Source: an uncultured Selenomonadaceae bacterium
GTDB lineage: Bacteria; Bacillota; Negativicutes; Selenomonadales; Selenomonadaceae
DNA length: 7,166 nucleotides
Assembly: GCA_958415865.1 (NCBI GenBank)
Contig: CATYZV010000094.1
Coordinates: 1 to 7,166 of the forward strand
Direction of reading: 5' to 3'
Position numbers and translations under genes: made by a program. Under the pieces are notes generated by a model. That model was not told where the DNA came from, did not search any database, and saw nothing but the letters and a program-made list of their open reading frames with translations. Below are positions 1 to 6,725 of this stretch, piece after piece. The stretch's first letter is position 1; every line of letters starts with the position of its first letter.

Positions 1-15
1 TAAATAAACAGACTA

Positions 16-44
16 ATCATACCACAGTTAAATTAATCTTTCAA
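16..44 (-). promoter_or_regulatory. Sigma-70 type promoter reading out of the left edge
   Basis: On the minus strand a -35 box TTGAAA (44-39) is followed after exactly 17 bp by a -10 box TATGAT (21-16), preceded by TG to give the extended -10 form TGGTATGAT. The surroundings are very AT-rich. Transcription would start near position 9 and leave the window, so the gene served is not visible. Its presence implies that a separate transcription unit lies downstream of the molybdenum hydroxylase operon. The boxes are seen directly; activity is inferred. Confidence 0.55.
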
Positions 45-110
45 ATAATAATTTTCAATAAATTAATAAATCTAATTTATAAGCTATTGTATTAATGAAG
101 AAATCTGAAA

Positions 111-199
111 TATTTTTGCAGGCAGAGCAGGGATGATGCGTTATCTTTATGATATCCACCGCTCTGCCGATATTTGGCTGAAATATATCTGCAAAAATA
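111..199 (-). repeat. Nested inverted repeat, possible three-way junction in the 3' untranslated region
   Basis: Eleven-base arms at 111-121 and 189-199 are perfect inverted repeats (TATTTTTGCAG / CTGCAAAAATA). Inside them an 8-bp GC-rich stem pairs 121-128 with 161-168 (GGCAGAGC / GCTCTGCC), sharing base 121 with the outer arm. On the minus strand the unpaired segment between the outer and inner 5' arms can fold as its own hairpin (ATATTT-CAGCC-AAATAT). Together these give a branched structure of about 90 nt starting 12 bases after the stop codon of the molybdenum subunit gene. No U-tract follows the structure on the minus strand, so it is not a standard intrinsic terminator. It may protect or process the 3' end of the mRNA, or be a relic of a small palindromic element. 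Confidence 0.6.
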
Positions 200-210
200 A
201 ATTTAAAAAA

Positions 211-2496
211 TCATATCATCGCCATGGCGATTTTTTCGCTCGTTATGGGGAGTTCCCTGAACCATACGCCGGTGGCGTTATAGATGGCGTGCGCCAGTGC
301 CGGCGAGGGCGTGTTGATGACGATTTCGCCGATGGACTTCGCGCCGAACGGGCCGGACGGTTCATAGCTGCCGGCAAATTCCACGCGCAGTTTTCCCATG
401 TCGAGGCGCGTGGGTATCTTGTACTGCATTAGGGAGTTTTCCACAAGCACGCCTTTGCTGTTGTACGTTACATCTTCGTACAGTGCCATGCCGATGCCCT
501 GCACTATGCCGCCTTCTGTCTGCACACGCGCCAGGTTGGCATTGATAGGCGTGCCACAGTCGACGACGGCGCAGTAGTCGAGTATTTCGACGTGGCCTGT
601 TTCTTTATCGAGTTCTATTTCTACCATGCCTGCCATAAAAGGAGGCGGGGAAGTGGGCATGGTGTTGGTAATCGTTGCCTGCAAAGCCTGGGTACTGCCG
701 CACATGGAAGCGGTGGCGATATCGGCTAGGGTCATGCTCTTGCCGGTCTTAGGCTCTACGGCCTGCTTTCCGTCGAAGTCGAGTTCTTCTGCCTTGCAGC
801 CCAGCTTATCAGCGGCAAAGGCTTTTATCTTGCCGATCAGGGCAAGAGCCGTTTTTTCCACTGCCTTGCCCGTTACGTACGTCGTGCTGGAGGCGTAAGA
901 GCCGGAATCGTACGGCGTGGCATCGGTATCGGCGGCGATGACGGAGATGTTTTCCATGGGGCACAGCAGCACTTCAGCGGCTATCTGAGCCAGAATGGTA
1001 TCGCAGCCCGTGCCCATGTCGGCGGAGCTGAAGGACAGCGTGTACATTCCTTCATCATTGAGCTTGATGGAAGCAGAGCCCACATCGACACCGGAGATGC
1101 CTGAACCCTGCATAGCGAGAGCCATGCCGACGCTGCGGACTTTGCCGCCTCCCATGTCGCGTGCGGGGTATTTGTCCTTCCAGCCGATCATCTCAGCGCA
1201 GCGGTCGAGGCATTTGTCGAGTGTGCAGCTCGTGTTTTTCTCGCCGTAGTAAGCGGGCATTACCTCGCCCTCGCGCACCATGTTCATGCGGCGCAGCTCT
1301 ACGGGATCGATGCGGAGTTTTGCCGCCAGTTCATTGACTGCCGATTCCACGGCGAACAGTCCCTGCGTCGCTCCGTAGCCGCGGTATGCTCCAGCACTCA
1401 TGCGGTTGGTGTAGACCACGTCGTAGGCGAACTTAAACGCCTTTAAATCGCGGTAGAGCGGTATCGACTTATGCCCTGACAAGCCCACCGTCGTCGGGCC
1501 GTGCTCGCCGTAAGCTCCGCTGTTGGACAGGGTGTAGACGGAAATAGCTTCTATCTTGCCGGATTTCATCGCTCCGATGCGCACGCTGACCTGCATCTGA
1601 TGGCGCGGGCTGGAGGCGATCTGACATTCTTCGCGCGTGAATACCATCTTGGACGGTTTGCCCGTCTTGTACGTTACAAAAGCGGGAAATACTTCCGCTA
1701 CTACTGTCTGCTTTGCCCCGAAGCCGCCGCCGATGCGCGGTTTGGTAACGCGTATCTTAGACGGGGAGATGTCGAGCGCGTGGGCGATGATACGGCGCAC
1801 GTGGTAGACTATCTGGGTGGAGCTGACGATGTTTAAGCGGCTGTACGTATCCATGTAGCAGTAAGTGCAGAATGGTTCCATCATAGCCTGCTGGCACGCT
1901 TTCGTATAGTACGTATGCTCTACGACTTCATCGCACTGCGCCAGCACAGCTTCGACATCGCCTTTGCCTTCCGAGCCGGAAGCGACGAGATTTCGCTTGT
2001 TGTCCGCGCCGACAGGCACGAGTGAACGCCAGCTGTCTTCCGGGTGCACGAGAATTTCGCTGTCCTTTGCCTCACGCGGGTCTAATAATGCCGGCAGCAC
2101 TTTGTATTTTACTTTTAAGACTTTGAGTGCCTTGTCGACTGCCTGCTCCGTTTTTCCTGCCACGATCGCCACGGGATCGCCCACGTAGCGCACGTGCTGA
2201 TCGAGTATGAGCCTGTCGTACGGGCTTGGCTCGGGGTAAGTCTGGCCTGCCATCGTGAACCGCTTGGGCGACACGTCCTGCCAAGTGTAAATGCCTTCAA
2301 TGCCGGGAATGCGGCTCGCCGGCTTCGTGTTTATGCTCTCTATCATGGCATTGGCATGAGGGCTGCGGAGCACTTTGACGATGAGGCAGTCCTTCGGCGC
2401 GATATCGTCGAGGTAGACCGGCTTGCCGGTAACGAGTGCCATCGCATCCGATTTCATGACCGGCTGGTTGATGTATTTTGCTTTAAATCCGCTCAT
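211..2496 (-). CDS. Molybdenum hydroxylase, molybdopterin-binding large subunit (xanthine oxidase family)
   Basis: This 761-residue protein is the catalytic subunit of a three-part molybdenum hydroxylase, the group containing xanthine, nicotinate and aldehyde dehydrogenases. It should insert a water-derived oxygen into a C-H bond of a heterocycle or aldehyde, in the cytoplasm. Visible marks are an N-terminal a/b-hammerhead domain (about 18-125, with RYVGDPVA at 103-110), STQ at 226-228, the cofactor motif GGGFGAK (256-262), AYRGYGATQG (370-379), MGTGCD (494-499), GGIVQGIGMAL (662-672) and GAKSIGE, ending in the expected catalytic base Glu724. The length suits XdhA-type subunits (about 750-770). 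The CoxL signature of CO dehydrogenase is absent. The ATG overlaps the stop of the 2Fe-2S gene (ATGA) and has AGGAGG 7 bases upstream. Gln263 and Ser340/Gly341 occupy positions that are Glu and Arg in xanthine dehydrogenases, so xanthine may not be the substrate. Family is certain; substrate is unknown. Confidence 0.95.
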   Translation of the reverse strand: MSGFKAKYINQPVMKSDAMALVTGKPVYLDDIAPKDCLIVKVLRSPHANAMIESINTKPASRIPGIEGIYTWQDVSPKRFTMAGQTYPEPSPYDRLILDQHVRYVGDPVAIVAGKTEQAVDKALKVLKVKYKVLPALLDPREAKDSEILVHPEDSWRSLVPVGADNKRNLVASGSEGKGDVEAVLAQCDEVVEHTYYTKACQQAMMEPFCTYCYMDTYSRLNIVSSTQIVYHVRRIIAHALDISPSKIRVTKPRIGGGFGAKQTVVAEVFPAFVTYKTGKPSKMVFTREECQIASSPRHQMQVSVRIGAMKSGKIEAISVYTLSNSGAYGEHGPTTVGLSGHKSIPLYRDLKAFKFAYDVVYTNRMSAGAYRGYGATQGLFAVESAVNELAAKLRIDPVELRRMNMVREGEVMPAYYGEKNTSCTLDKCLDRCAEMIGWKDKYPARDMGGGKVRSVGMALAMQGSGISGVDVGSASIKLNDEGMYTLSFSSADMGTGCDTILAQIAAEVLLCPMENISVIAADTDATPYDSGSYASSTTYVTGKAVEKTALALIGKIKAFAADKLGCKAEELDFDGKQAVEPKTGKSMTLADIATASMCGSTQALQATITNTMPTSPPPFMAGMVEIELDKETGHVEILDYCAVVDCGTPINANLARVQTEGGIVQGIGMALYEDVTYNSKGVLVENSLMQYKIPTRLDMGKLRVEFAGSYEPSGPFGAKSIGEIVINTPSPALAHAIYNATGVWFRELPITSEKIAMAMI

Positions 2497-2975
2497 GCTT
2501 TTGCCTCCTCTACACCGCTCAGCTTGTTTTTATAGTCCAAAAAAGCACGTATGCCGCGCAGCTGGCCTTCATAGCCGGAGCAGCGGCAGAGATTGCCCGC
2601 CAAGTATTCGAGAATTTCTTCATCGGTGGGGTCGGGATTTTCGCGGAACAGCGCGATGGCGTTCATTATCAAGCCCGGATTGCAAAAGCCGCACTGCTCT
2701 GCTCCCTGGCGGGCGATGAACGCGCCGAAATCCGCTGCTTCTTCCTGCAGGCCTTCCAATGTCGTTATTTTTCTGCCTTCAGCGCGCGCCGCCAGCATGG
2801 AGCATGACAATACAGGCACATCGTCGATGAATACGGTGCAAAGGCCGCAGTTGGATGTGTCGCAGCCGCGCTTTACGCTCATGCAGCCATGGCTGCGCAC
2901 AAAATCTATAAGCAGCGTATCAGCGGCGATTTCAGCACTGATTTTTTCGCCGTTTAGCCAAGTGTTCAGAATCAT
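2493..2975 (-). CDS. Molybdenum hydroxylase, 2Fe-2S iron-sulfur small subunit
   Basis: This 160-residue subunit carries electrons from the molybdenum centre to FAD. The N-terminal plant-ferredoxin-like domain holds the first cluster through Cys38, Cys43, Cys46 and Cys58 (GCDTSNCGLCTV then SC). The C-terminal helical domain holds the second through Cys95, Cys98, Cys130 and Cys132 (QCGFCNPG and LCRCSGY). All eight ligands are present and the length matches the usual 150-170 residues. The usual QCGFCTPG appears here as QCGFCNPG, a mild variation. The ATG overlaps the stop of the FAD gene in ATGA and has AAAGGAG 8 bases upstream; its own stop overlaps the next start in the same way, so the three subunits are probably translationally coupled and made in equal amounts. 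Confidence 0.96.
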   Translation of the reverse strand: MILNTWLNGEKISAEIAADTLLIDFVRSHGCMSVKRGCDTSNCGLCTVFIDDVPVLSCSMLAARAEGRKITTLEGLQEEAADFGAFIARQGAEQCGFCNPGLIMNAIALFRENPDPTDEEILEYLAGNLCRCSGYEGQLRGIRAFLDYKNKLSGVEEAKA

Positions 2976-3775
2976 GCCTCAATCTCCTTTCGGCTCGCTA
3001 TCTGCTGCAGGGCGCGTCTTATTAGCACGCCTGCCAGATGGCGGCGGTATTTTTCAGAACCTCTGATATTCGTATCGAAACGCCCTTTGTCAGCGGCATA
3101 ACGTGCAAATGCTTCGATACTATCAGTTGTAAGTGAATTTTCTAAAATATCATCTGCATCATGAATTACAGCTGCCCTGTGCGGCGTGGCACCGAGCACG
3201 GCACGCCATTTCCCGTCCAGCTGCGATACGGCTGCCGCCAATACGGGAAAATCCGTCTTCGTCATGCGGTGGGAAAAATACGCCATCTTCAGCGGCTGTT
3301 TTTTGACGATAAGGCGGACTAATACATCATTGTCGTAAGGCATCTTGGCAAATTCAGCCAGCGGTACAACGCCTGCTTTATAAAGCTCTACGTACGAATC
3401 CATCGCCATGAACACCGTCAGCACGTCAGAAAAGCCGTACCGTCCGAAAATGCTGCCGCCGACCGTGGCGAGGTTGCGGAACTGCACGCCCACGATGTGG
3501 CGCACGGCTTCGCGCACTGCACCGTCCGTATAATTGTTCAGTCCTTCATGATGTTCCAGATCGCGCAGCACAGCCATTGCACCGACGGAAAACTGTTCGT
3601 CCGTTTCCTCGATTTTGTCAAGCCCCAGCCCTGACAGGTCGATTGCCGTGCCCACATTGCCCGACTGCATCTTTAGCCAGAGCATACCGCCGATGATCCG
3701 GTTCATCTTTTTTTGATTTAAGGTATAAGCCTCTTCCAGAGAGCTCACTTTTTTATACTCTCTAATGGTAAGCAA
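2972..3775 (-). CDS. Molybdenum hydroxylase, FAD-binding subunit
   Basis: This 267-residue subunit takes electrons from the 2Fe-2S clusters and passes them to NAD or another acceptor. The strongest match is NLATVGGSIFGRYGFSD (101-117), the conserved FAD-contact region of the family. A C-terminal CO dehydrogenase flavoprotein domain ends in YRRHLAGVLIRRAL (243-256). The first flavin motif, often GGGTDLL, reads GGMLWLKM (29-36), so the usual Thr and Asp are missing, and the chain is somewhat shorter than the common 280-290 residues. The start is TTG: an AGAGGGGAG site lies 8 bases before it, an in-frame TAG sits a little upstream, and the next ATG (Met24) would remove the first strand of the fold. 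It is the first gene of the operon, lying just after a terminator hairpin with no convincing promoter between them. Confidence 0.92.
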   Translation of the reverse strand: MLTIREYKKVSSLEEAYTLNQKKMNRIIGGMLWLKMQSGNVGTAIDLSGLGLDKIEETDEQFSVGAMAVLRDLEHHEGLNNYTDGAVREAVRHIVGVQFRNLATVGGSIFGRYGFSDVLTVFMAMDSYVELYKAGVVPLAEFAKMPYDNDVLVRLIVKKQPLKMAYFSHRMTKTDFPVLAAAVSQLDGKWRAVLGATPHRAAVIHDADDILENSLTTDSIEAFARYAADKGRFDTNIRGSEKYRRHLAGVLIRRALQQIASRKEIEA

Positions 3776-3783
3776 ATCCTCAG

Positions 3784-3792
3784 CTCCCCTCT
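3784..3792 (-). promoter_or_regulatory. Ribosome binding site deciding the TTG start of the FAD subunit
   Basis: The minus strand reads AGAGGGGAG, 8 bases before TTG. No ATG or GTG in this frame lies between it and Met24, and the reading frame is closed upstream by TAG, so this site supports the unusual start codon. Confidence 0.7.
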
Positions 3793-3808
3793 AAAAATTT
3801 TTTATTCC

Positions 3809-3850
3809 TTAAAAAAGCTATCCGTTGGAAATACAGCCAAGGGATAGCTT
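3809..3850 (-). terminator. Intrinsic terminator after cvfB
   Basis: A 9-bp perfect stem pairs 3842-3850 with 3815-3823 (AAGCTATCC / GGATAGCTT on the minus strand). It continues after one mismatch with TTGG / CCAA (3837-3840 with 3825-3828) around an 8-base loop. A run of six T residues follows on the minus strand. The structure begins 8 bases past the cvfB stop codon and ends about 35 bases before the TTG of the FAD subunit. It can act as a plain terminator or, if there is read-through, as an attenuator in front of the molybdenum hydroxylase operon. Confidence 0.8.
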
Positions 3851-3857
3851 GAATAAT

Positions 3858-4721
3858 TTATTTTAAATACGTCCAGCCGTCTTTCTGTTCGGCTTTGCCT
3901 TCTTTCATTAAATGACCTAATGCTCGCTTAAAAGCTGATTTGCTGATGCCGAACCGCTCGCGGATGACTTCTGACGAGGTGTCATCGCAGTAGGGCATTT
4001 TGCCGCCGCGTGCCGTCAGTGTTTCCAGCAGCATCTGCGCGTCGATGTTGATCGCCTTTTCCTTTACAGGGCGCATGGAGACGTTGATTCTGCCGTCGTC
4101 GCGCAGGTAGGTAACGCGAGCTTTGAGCGTCTGACCGACGCGCAGGTGTTCAGTCATTTCATCGGTAGGCAGAAAGGCTATGCAGCGTTCATCGGTGAAG
4201 ATGAAGGCTCCCGCTTCCGTCATGTTGTAGACGGAGCCGGAGACCGTGCTGCCGACCTTGAGATTTTCCGCCGGCTTGGAGGCGCGGCGCAGTTCGTCTT
4301 CGACTTCCATGGTCATGGCGAGCCTGCCCGATTTGTCGGTGTAGAGCTTCGCCCAGACGATTTCGCCTATCTGCAATTTGCCGCGCATACCGGCATACGG
4401 CATGAAGATGCCGCGCTCTGCTCCCACGTCGAGGAACGCTCCGTCGCGGCTCGTGTTGATGACCTTCAGCCGCGCTATCTGGCCTTCGCGCATCTTGGGC
4501 ACTCTCATGCTTGCCGTCAGCCTGCCGTGCGGGTCTTTGTAGAGAAAGACTTTTACTTTTTCGCCTATCTTGACCGGCTCTGTCTGCTGGAGCTTGTGCA
4601 GCAGTATATCGTCCTTCGTGTCGCCCGTATGGGCATCGAGAAATGCACCTATATCGCTCTGGCGCACTACGGTGAGTTCAGCCACTGTGCTGGGCTGATA
4701 TTGCATTTTCATCTTTTGCAT
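3858..4721 (-). CDS. cvfB: CvfB/YitL-type S1 RNA-binding protein with C-terminal winged helix
   Basis: This 287-residue cytoplasmic protein matches the CvfB (Staphylococcus) / YitL (Bacillus) family, about 300 residues. It shows three S1-like OB folds: about 13-70, about 80-140 (GQIARLKVINTSRDGAFLDVG) and about 155-218 (GSTVSGSVYNMTEAGAFIF). A winged-helix domain follows (about 222-287), with the helix ISKSAFKRALGHLMKEG. Family members bind RNA and affect virulence-factor expression in Staphylococcus aureus; the role here is inferred to be RNA binding in gene expression. The ATG at 4721 has GAGG 11 bases upstream, a loose spacing; Met4 (4712) and Met6 (4706) are alternative starts that would remove only a few residues. 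The gene sits 23 bp after rsfS, is probably cotranscribed with it, and is followed by an intrinsic terminator. Confidence 0.9.
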   Translation of the reverse strand: MQKMKMQYQPSTVAELTVVRQSDIGAFLDAHTGDTKDDILLHKLQQTEPVKIGEKVKVFLYKDPHGRLTASMRVPKMREGQIARLKVINTSRDGAFLDVGAERGIFMPYAGMRGKLQIGEIVWAKLYTDKSGRLAMTMEVEDELRRASKPAENLKVGSTVSGSVYNMTEAGAFIFTDERCIAFLPTDEMTEHLRVGQTLKARVTYLRDDGRINVSMRPVKEKAINIDAQMLLETLTARGGKMPYCDDTSSEVIRERFGISKSAFKRALGHLMKEGKAEQKDGWTYLK

Positions 4722-4744
4722 CTCTTATTTAACCTCAAGCAGCC

Positions 4745-5095
4745 TCAATCGGTGTATTCCACGGAAGGTGCTTCGCCCCAGAGGTGTTCCAAGCCGTAAA
4801 AGCGGCGCGCTTCTTCCGTGAAGATATGCGCTACGCAGTCGCCGTAGTCGATAAGCACCCATTCAGCATTGCGGTAGCCTTCTTTGTGCAGGAACGATTC
4901 GCCCGCCTTGTCCATTTCTTCTTCGATGTTGTCGGCGATGGAGCGTACCTGCGTCGCGGTCGTGGCACTGCAGACGATGAAGTAATCCGTAGCGGTCGTC
5001 AATTCCTTCATATCTAGGATCATGATGTCCAGTGCTTTTTTGTCGCTGGCTGCTTTGGCTATTAGCTGGCTTCTGTCTTTAGCTGTTTGTGTCAT
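4745..5095 (-). CDS. rsfS: Ribosomal silencing factor RsfS
   Basis: This 116-residue protein belongs to the RsfS/YbeB/Iojap family. It binds ribosomal protein uL14 on the 50S subunit, blocks joining with 30S and so lowers translation during starvation. Characteristic parts are DYFIVCSATTATQVRSIADN (37-56), the central EGYRNAEWVLIDYGDCVAHIF (72-92) with the conserved Asp83, Gly85 and His90, and the C-terminal FYGLEHLWGEA (99-109). Full length for the family. The ATG has AAAGGA about 10 bases upstream. It lies downstream of yqeK and the LCP gene, a very common position in Firmicutes, and directly before cvfB. A separate promoter candidate lies in the 49-bp gap ahead of it. Confidence 0.96.
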   Translation of the reverse strand: MTQTAKDRSQLIAKAASDKKALDIMILDMKELTTATDYFIVCSATTATQVRSIADNIEEEMDKAGESFLHKEGYRNAEWVLIDYGDCVAHIFTEEARRFYGLEHLWGEAPSVEYTD

Positions 5096-5133
5096 TAAAT
5101 CACTTTCCTTTCAATTTATATCATTATAATTAC

Positions 5134-5142
5134 ATTATATCA
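5134..5142 (-). promoter_or_regulatory. Extended -10 promoter candidate for rsfS-cvfB
   Basis: The minus strand reads TGATATAAT, a perfect extended -10 element, 5 bp after the LCP gene stop codon. Transcription would start about 30 bases before the rsfS ATG. No good -35 box is seen at the right distance, which extended -10 promoters can tolerate. A second TATAAT lies at 5128-5123. AT-richness makes chance matches possible. Confidence 0.4.
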
Positions 5143-5144
5143 CA

Positions 5145-6137
5145 TCATTGAAATAATTCGTTCATATCCTGTTCGACGCGCGATTTATCAGGTATCCATT
5201 CACCGCTAGGCGAGAGATTGCCCGGCAGCATCTTTAGCTGAACATCGCTGGTGCGCAGTGTATCGAATATCTCGACTAAGCTAGAGATGTCGAGCAAGTT
5301 GATATTCGTCTCCATATTGTTGTTGAAGATGTGCACTATCGAGGGCAGCGCGGGAATGGTTTCCCAGCTCATCAATTTATCAAACAGTGCCTTGGCGAAT
5401 TTCTGCTGACGCTGTATCCTGCCGATATCGCCGAGGTCGTCGGAGCGGTAGCGCAAATACTGCTGTGCCATATCGCCGTTCAAATGCTGGTAGCCTTTGG
5501 ACAGATGAATGGAAGTGCCGCCTGCCGGGTCATCGTAATTCATATCGTCCTGCACGTAGAGGTTGATGCCGCCTACTGCGTCGATCAGCTGGCTTAGCGT
5601 CTTGCGGTCGATGGCGACGTACTGCGTAATGGGTATCTGCAATAGCTGCGATACGCTGTCCACGGTCAGCAGAGAGCCGCCGTAGTAATAGGAAAAGCTC
5701 AGGTAATCAGGCTCTTTTCTGCCGGGAATATCGATCTTAATGCTGCGCGGCAGTGCCAGAATATTGATTTCATTCGTCTCGTGATTGAGCGTCAGCAGCA
5801 TGACGGCATCGGCGTAGCGGCCGGCTTCGCCCACGCCTTGGATGGGCTGGTCATCTATGCCGATGAAGAGGATGTTGGTGTATTTGTCAAACCGCGCATC
5901 TTCAAACTGCGGCGCGATGGTGGGCTTTTCGGGCAGCCCTTCCTTCACTTTTACATAGCCCCAGTCGTAGAGGGCACTTAAGGCTACAAACGCACCGTAG
6001 GCCAGAATTACAAAAGCCGTCAGGACGAGCAGCAGCCGCCCGAACTTTACGCGCCTGATCAGCGGTTTTTTATGTCTTGCATCCGTCTTTTTCTGCGATC
6101 TGGCATGCCTGCCGGAATTGGTAGGTCTTACGGGCAT
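5145..6137 (-). CDS. LCP (LytR-CpsA-Psr) family envelope glycopolymer transferase
   Basis: This 330-residue membrane protein has a basic cytoplasmic tail (residues 1-33), one transmembrane helix (about 34-57) and an outward-facing LCP domain from about 86. LCP enzymes move lipid-linked glycopolymers, such as teichoic acids or capsule, onto peptidoglycan. Seen motifs are NILFIGIDD (88-96), the Arg107/Asp110 pair in RYADAVML, ALPRSIKIDIPG (127-138, usually SIPRDT) and the polyprenyl-phosphate-contacting segment RYR...GDIGRIQRQQ (229-245). The Ser-Ile after Pro-Arg replaces the usual Asp-Thr, a possible change in metal or phosphate contact. Start: the ATG shares one base with the yqeK stop (TGATG); an AAGAAGAG site is upstream. 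The position between yqeK and rsfS is typical of Clostridia-like Firmicutes. The acceptor and polymer cannot be told from sequence. Confidence 0.92.
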   Translation of the reverse strand: MPVRPTNSGRHARSQKKTDARHKKPLIRRVKFGRLLLVLTAFVILAYGAFVALSALYDWGYVKVKEGLPEKPTIAPQFEDARFDKYTNILFIGIDDQPIQGVGEAGRYADAVMLLTLNHETNEINILALPRSIKIDIPGRKEPDYLSFSYYYGGSLLTVDSVSQLLQIPITQYVAIDRKTLSQLIDAVGGINLYVQDDMNYDDPAGGTSIHLSKGYQHLNGDMAQQYLRYRSDDLGDIGRIQRQQKFAKALFDKLMSWETIPALPSIVHIFNNNMETNINLLDISSLVEIFDTLRTSDVQLKMLPGNLSPSGEWIPDKSRVEQDMNELFQ

Positions 6138-6709
6138 CAGAGATCTCTTCTTAACAGGATTTCATTGCGCGCAGCCACCGTGTACGGATGAATTGTATGG
6201 CCTTTGCGCATTATGAACAGAATCGACTGGTCAAATGCCTTTATCATGACATCGTCCAAGGGTTCTTCCATTGCCATGGTGCGCAGCTTGTCCACGCCGT
6301 CAAAATCGCGGTGCGGCTCTATCATGTCGGCAAGGTAGACGATCTTGTCGAGCTTGGACATATTCGCGCCGCCGACAGTGTGCGAGGCAATTGCCTTTAA
6401 GACAGCCGTGTCGTGAACGCCGTATTCTTCCTTGGCTATGGCAGTGCCGAGCGGAGCGTGCATAAGGATGGGGAGCTGACGGTCGATATCCGTTATGTAC
6501 AGATGGCGTTTTTCCGATTCAGCGATGAGATTTTTCGTTTCAAATTCGCGGGCACAGTCGTGCAGAAGTCCGGCGAGCATAGCCTGCTCGGGATCTGCTC
6601 CGTAGCGGTTGGCGAGGATTACAGCCGTATCCATAACGCCGAGGCTGTGAGCGTAACGCTGAGGTTTCAATTTGCGCTGCAGCAATGACTGCATTTCATT
6701 AATATCCAC
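6137..6709 (-). CDS. yqeK: YqeK-type HD-domain bis(5'-nucleosyl)-tetraphosphatase (symmetrical)
   Basis: This 190-residue cytoplasmic HD-superfamily hydrolase matches YqeK, which cleaves the alarmone Ap4A into two ADP at an iron-containing site. Metal-ligand candidates are His21 (RYAHSLGV), His50-Asp51 (GLLHDCAR), His84 (MHAPLG), His110 (IASHTVGG) and Asp128 (YLADMIEPHRDF). The family motif HTTG is HTVG here and YLADKIEP is YLADMIEP, both mild changes. The length fits the usual 185-195. The start is GTG with AAGGAG 10 bases upstream (6725-6720); the first in-frame ATG (Met6) is too far from that site. The usual upstream partner nadD is not next to it: rnpB with its terminator is there instead. 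It overlaps the LCP gene by one base, implying cotranscription and coupling. Confidence 0.95.
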   Translation of the reverse strand: MDINEMQSLLQRKLKPQRYAHSLGVMDTAVILANRYGADPEQAMLAGLLHDCAREFETKNLIAESEKRHLYITDIDRQLPILMHAPLGTAIAKEEYGVHDTAVLKAIASHTVGGANMSKLDKIVYLADMIEPHRDFDGVDKLRTMAMEEPLDDVMIKAFDQSILFIMRKGHTIHPYTVAARNEILLRRDL

Positions 6710-6719
6710 AGGCAGAGAT

Positions 6720-6725
6720 CTCCTT
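6720..6725 (-). promoter_or_regulatory. Ribosome binding site deciding the GTG start of yqeK
   Basis: The minus strand reads AAGGAG 10 bases before the GTG at 6709-6707, within AAGAAGGAGATCTCTG. This supports GTG over the ATG five codons later. Confidence 0.7.

Noticed and set aside
111..199. Terminator or CRISPR-like repeat at the end of the operon
   Set aside because: No U-tract follows the stem on the minus strand, and there is no series of regularly spaced repeats.
133..432. Plus-strand open frame of 99 codons across the 3' end of the molybdenum subunit gene
   Set aside because: It runs through the inverted repeat and then antisense to a well-conserved coding region, has no recognisable domain, and has the Arg/Gly-rich composition of an antisense shadow.
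2593..3066. Plus-strand open frame of 157 codons opposite the 2Fe-2S gene
   Set aside because: Antisense to a gene with all eight cluster cysteines conserved; no independent coding signal.
211..3775. Selenium-dependent xanthine dehydrogenase or CO dehydrogenase identity for the three-gene operon
   Set aside because: The known selenium-dependent type is a longer protein fused to the 2Fe-2S domain, and no accessory selenium genes are seen here; the CoxL active-site signature of CO dehydrogenase is absent.
3776..3857. Molybdenum cofactor riboswitch in front of the operon
   Set aside because: The gap of 82 bp is too short for that element and is mostly explained by the terminator hairpin.
4146..4799. 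Plus-strand open frame of 217 codons opposite cvfB and the end of rsfS
   Set aside because: It is the antisense shadow of two strongly supported genes; no motif or ribosome binding site of note.
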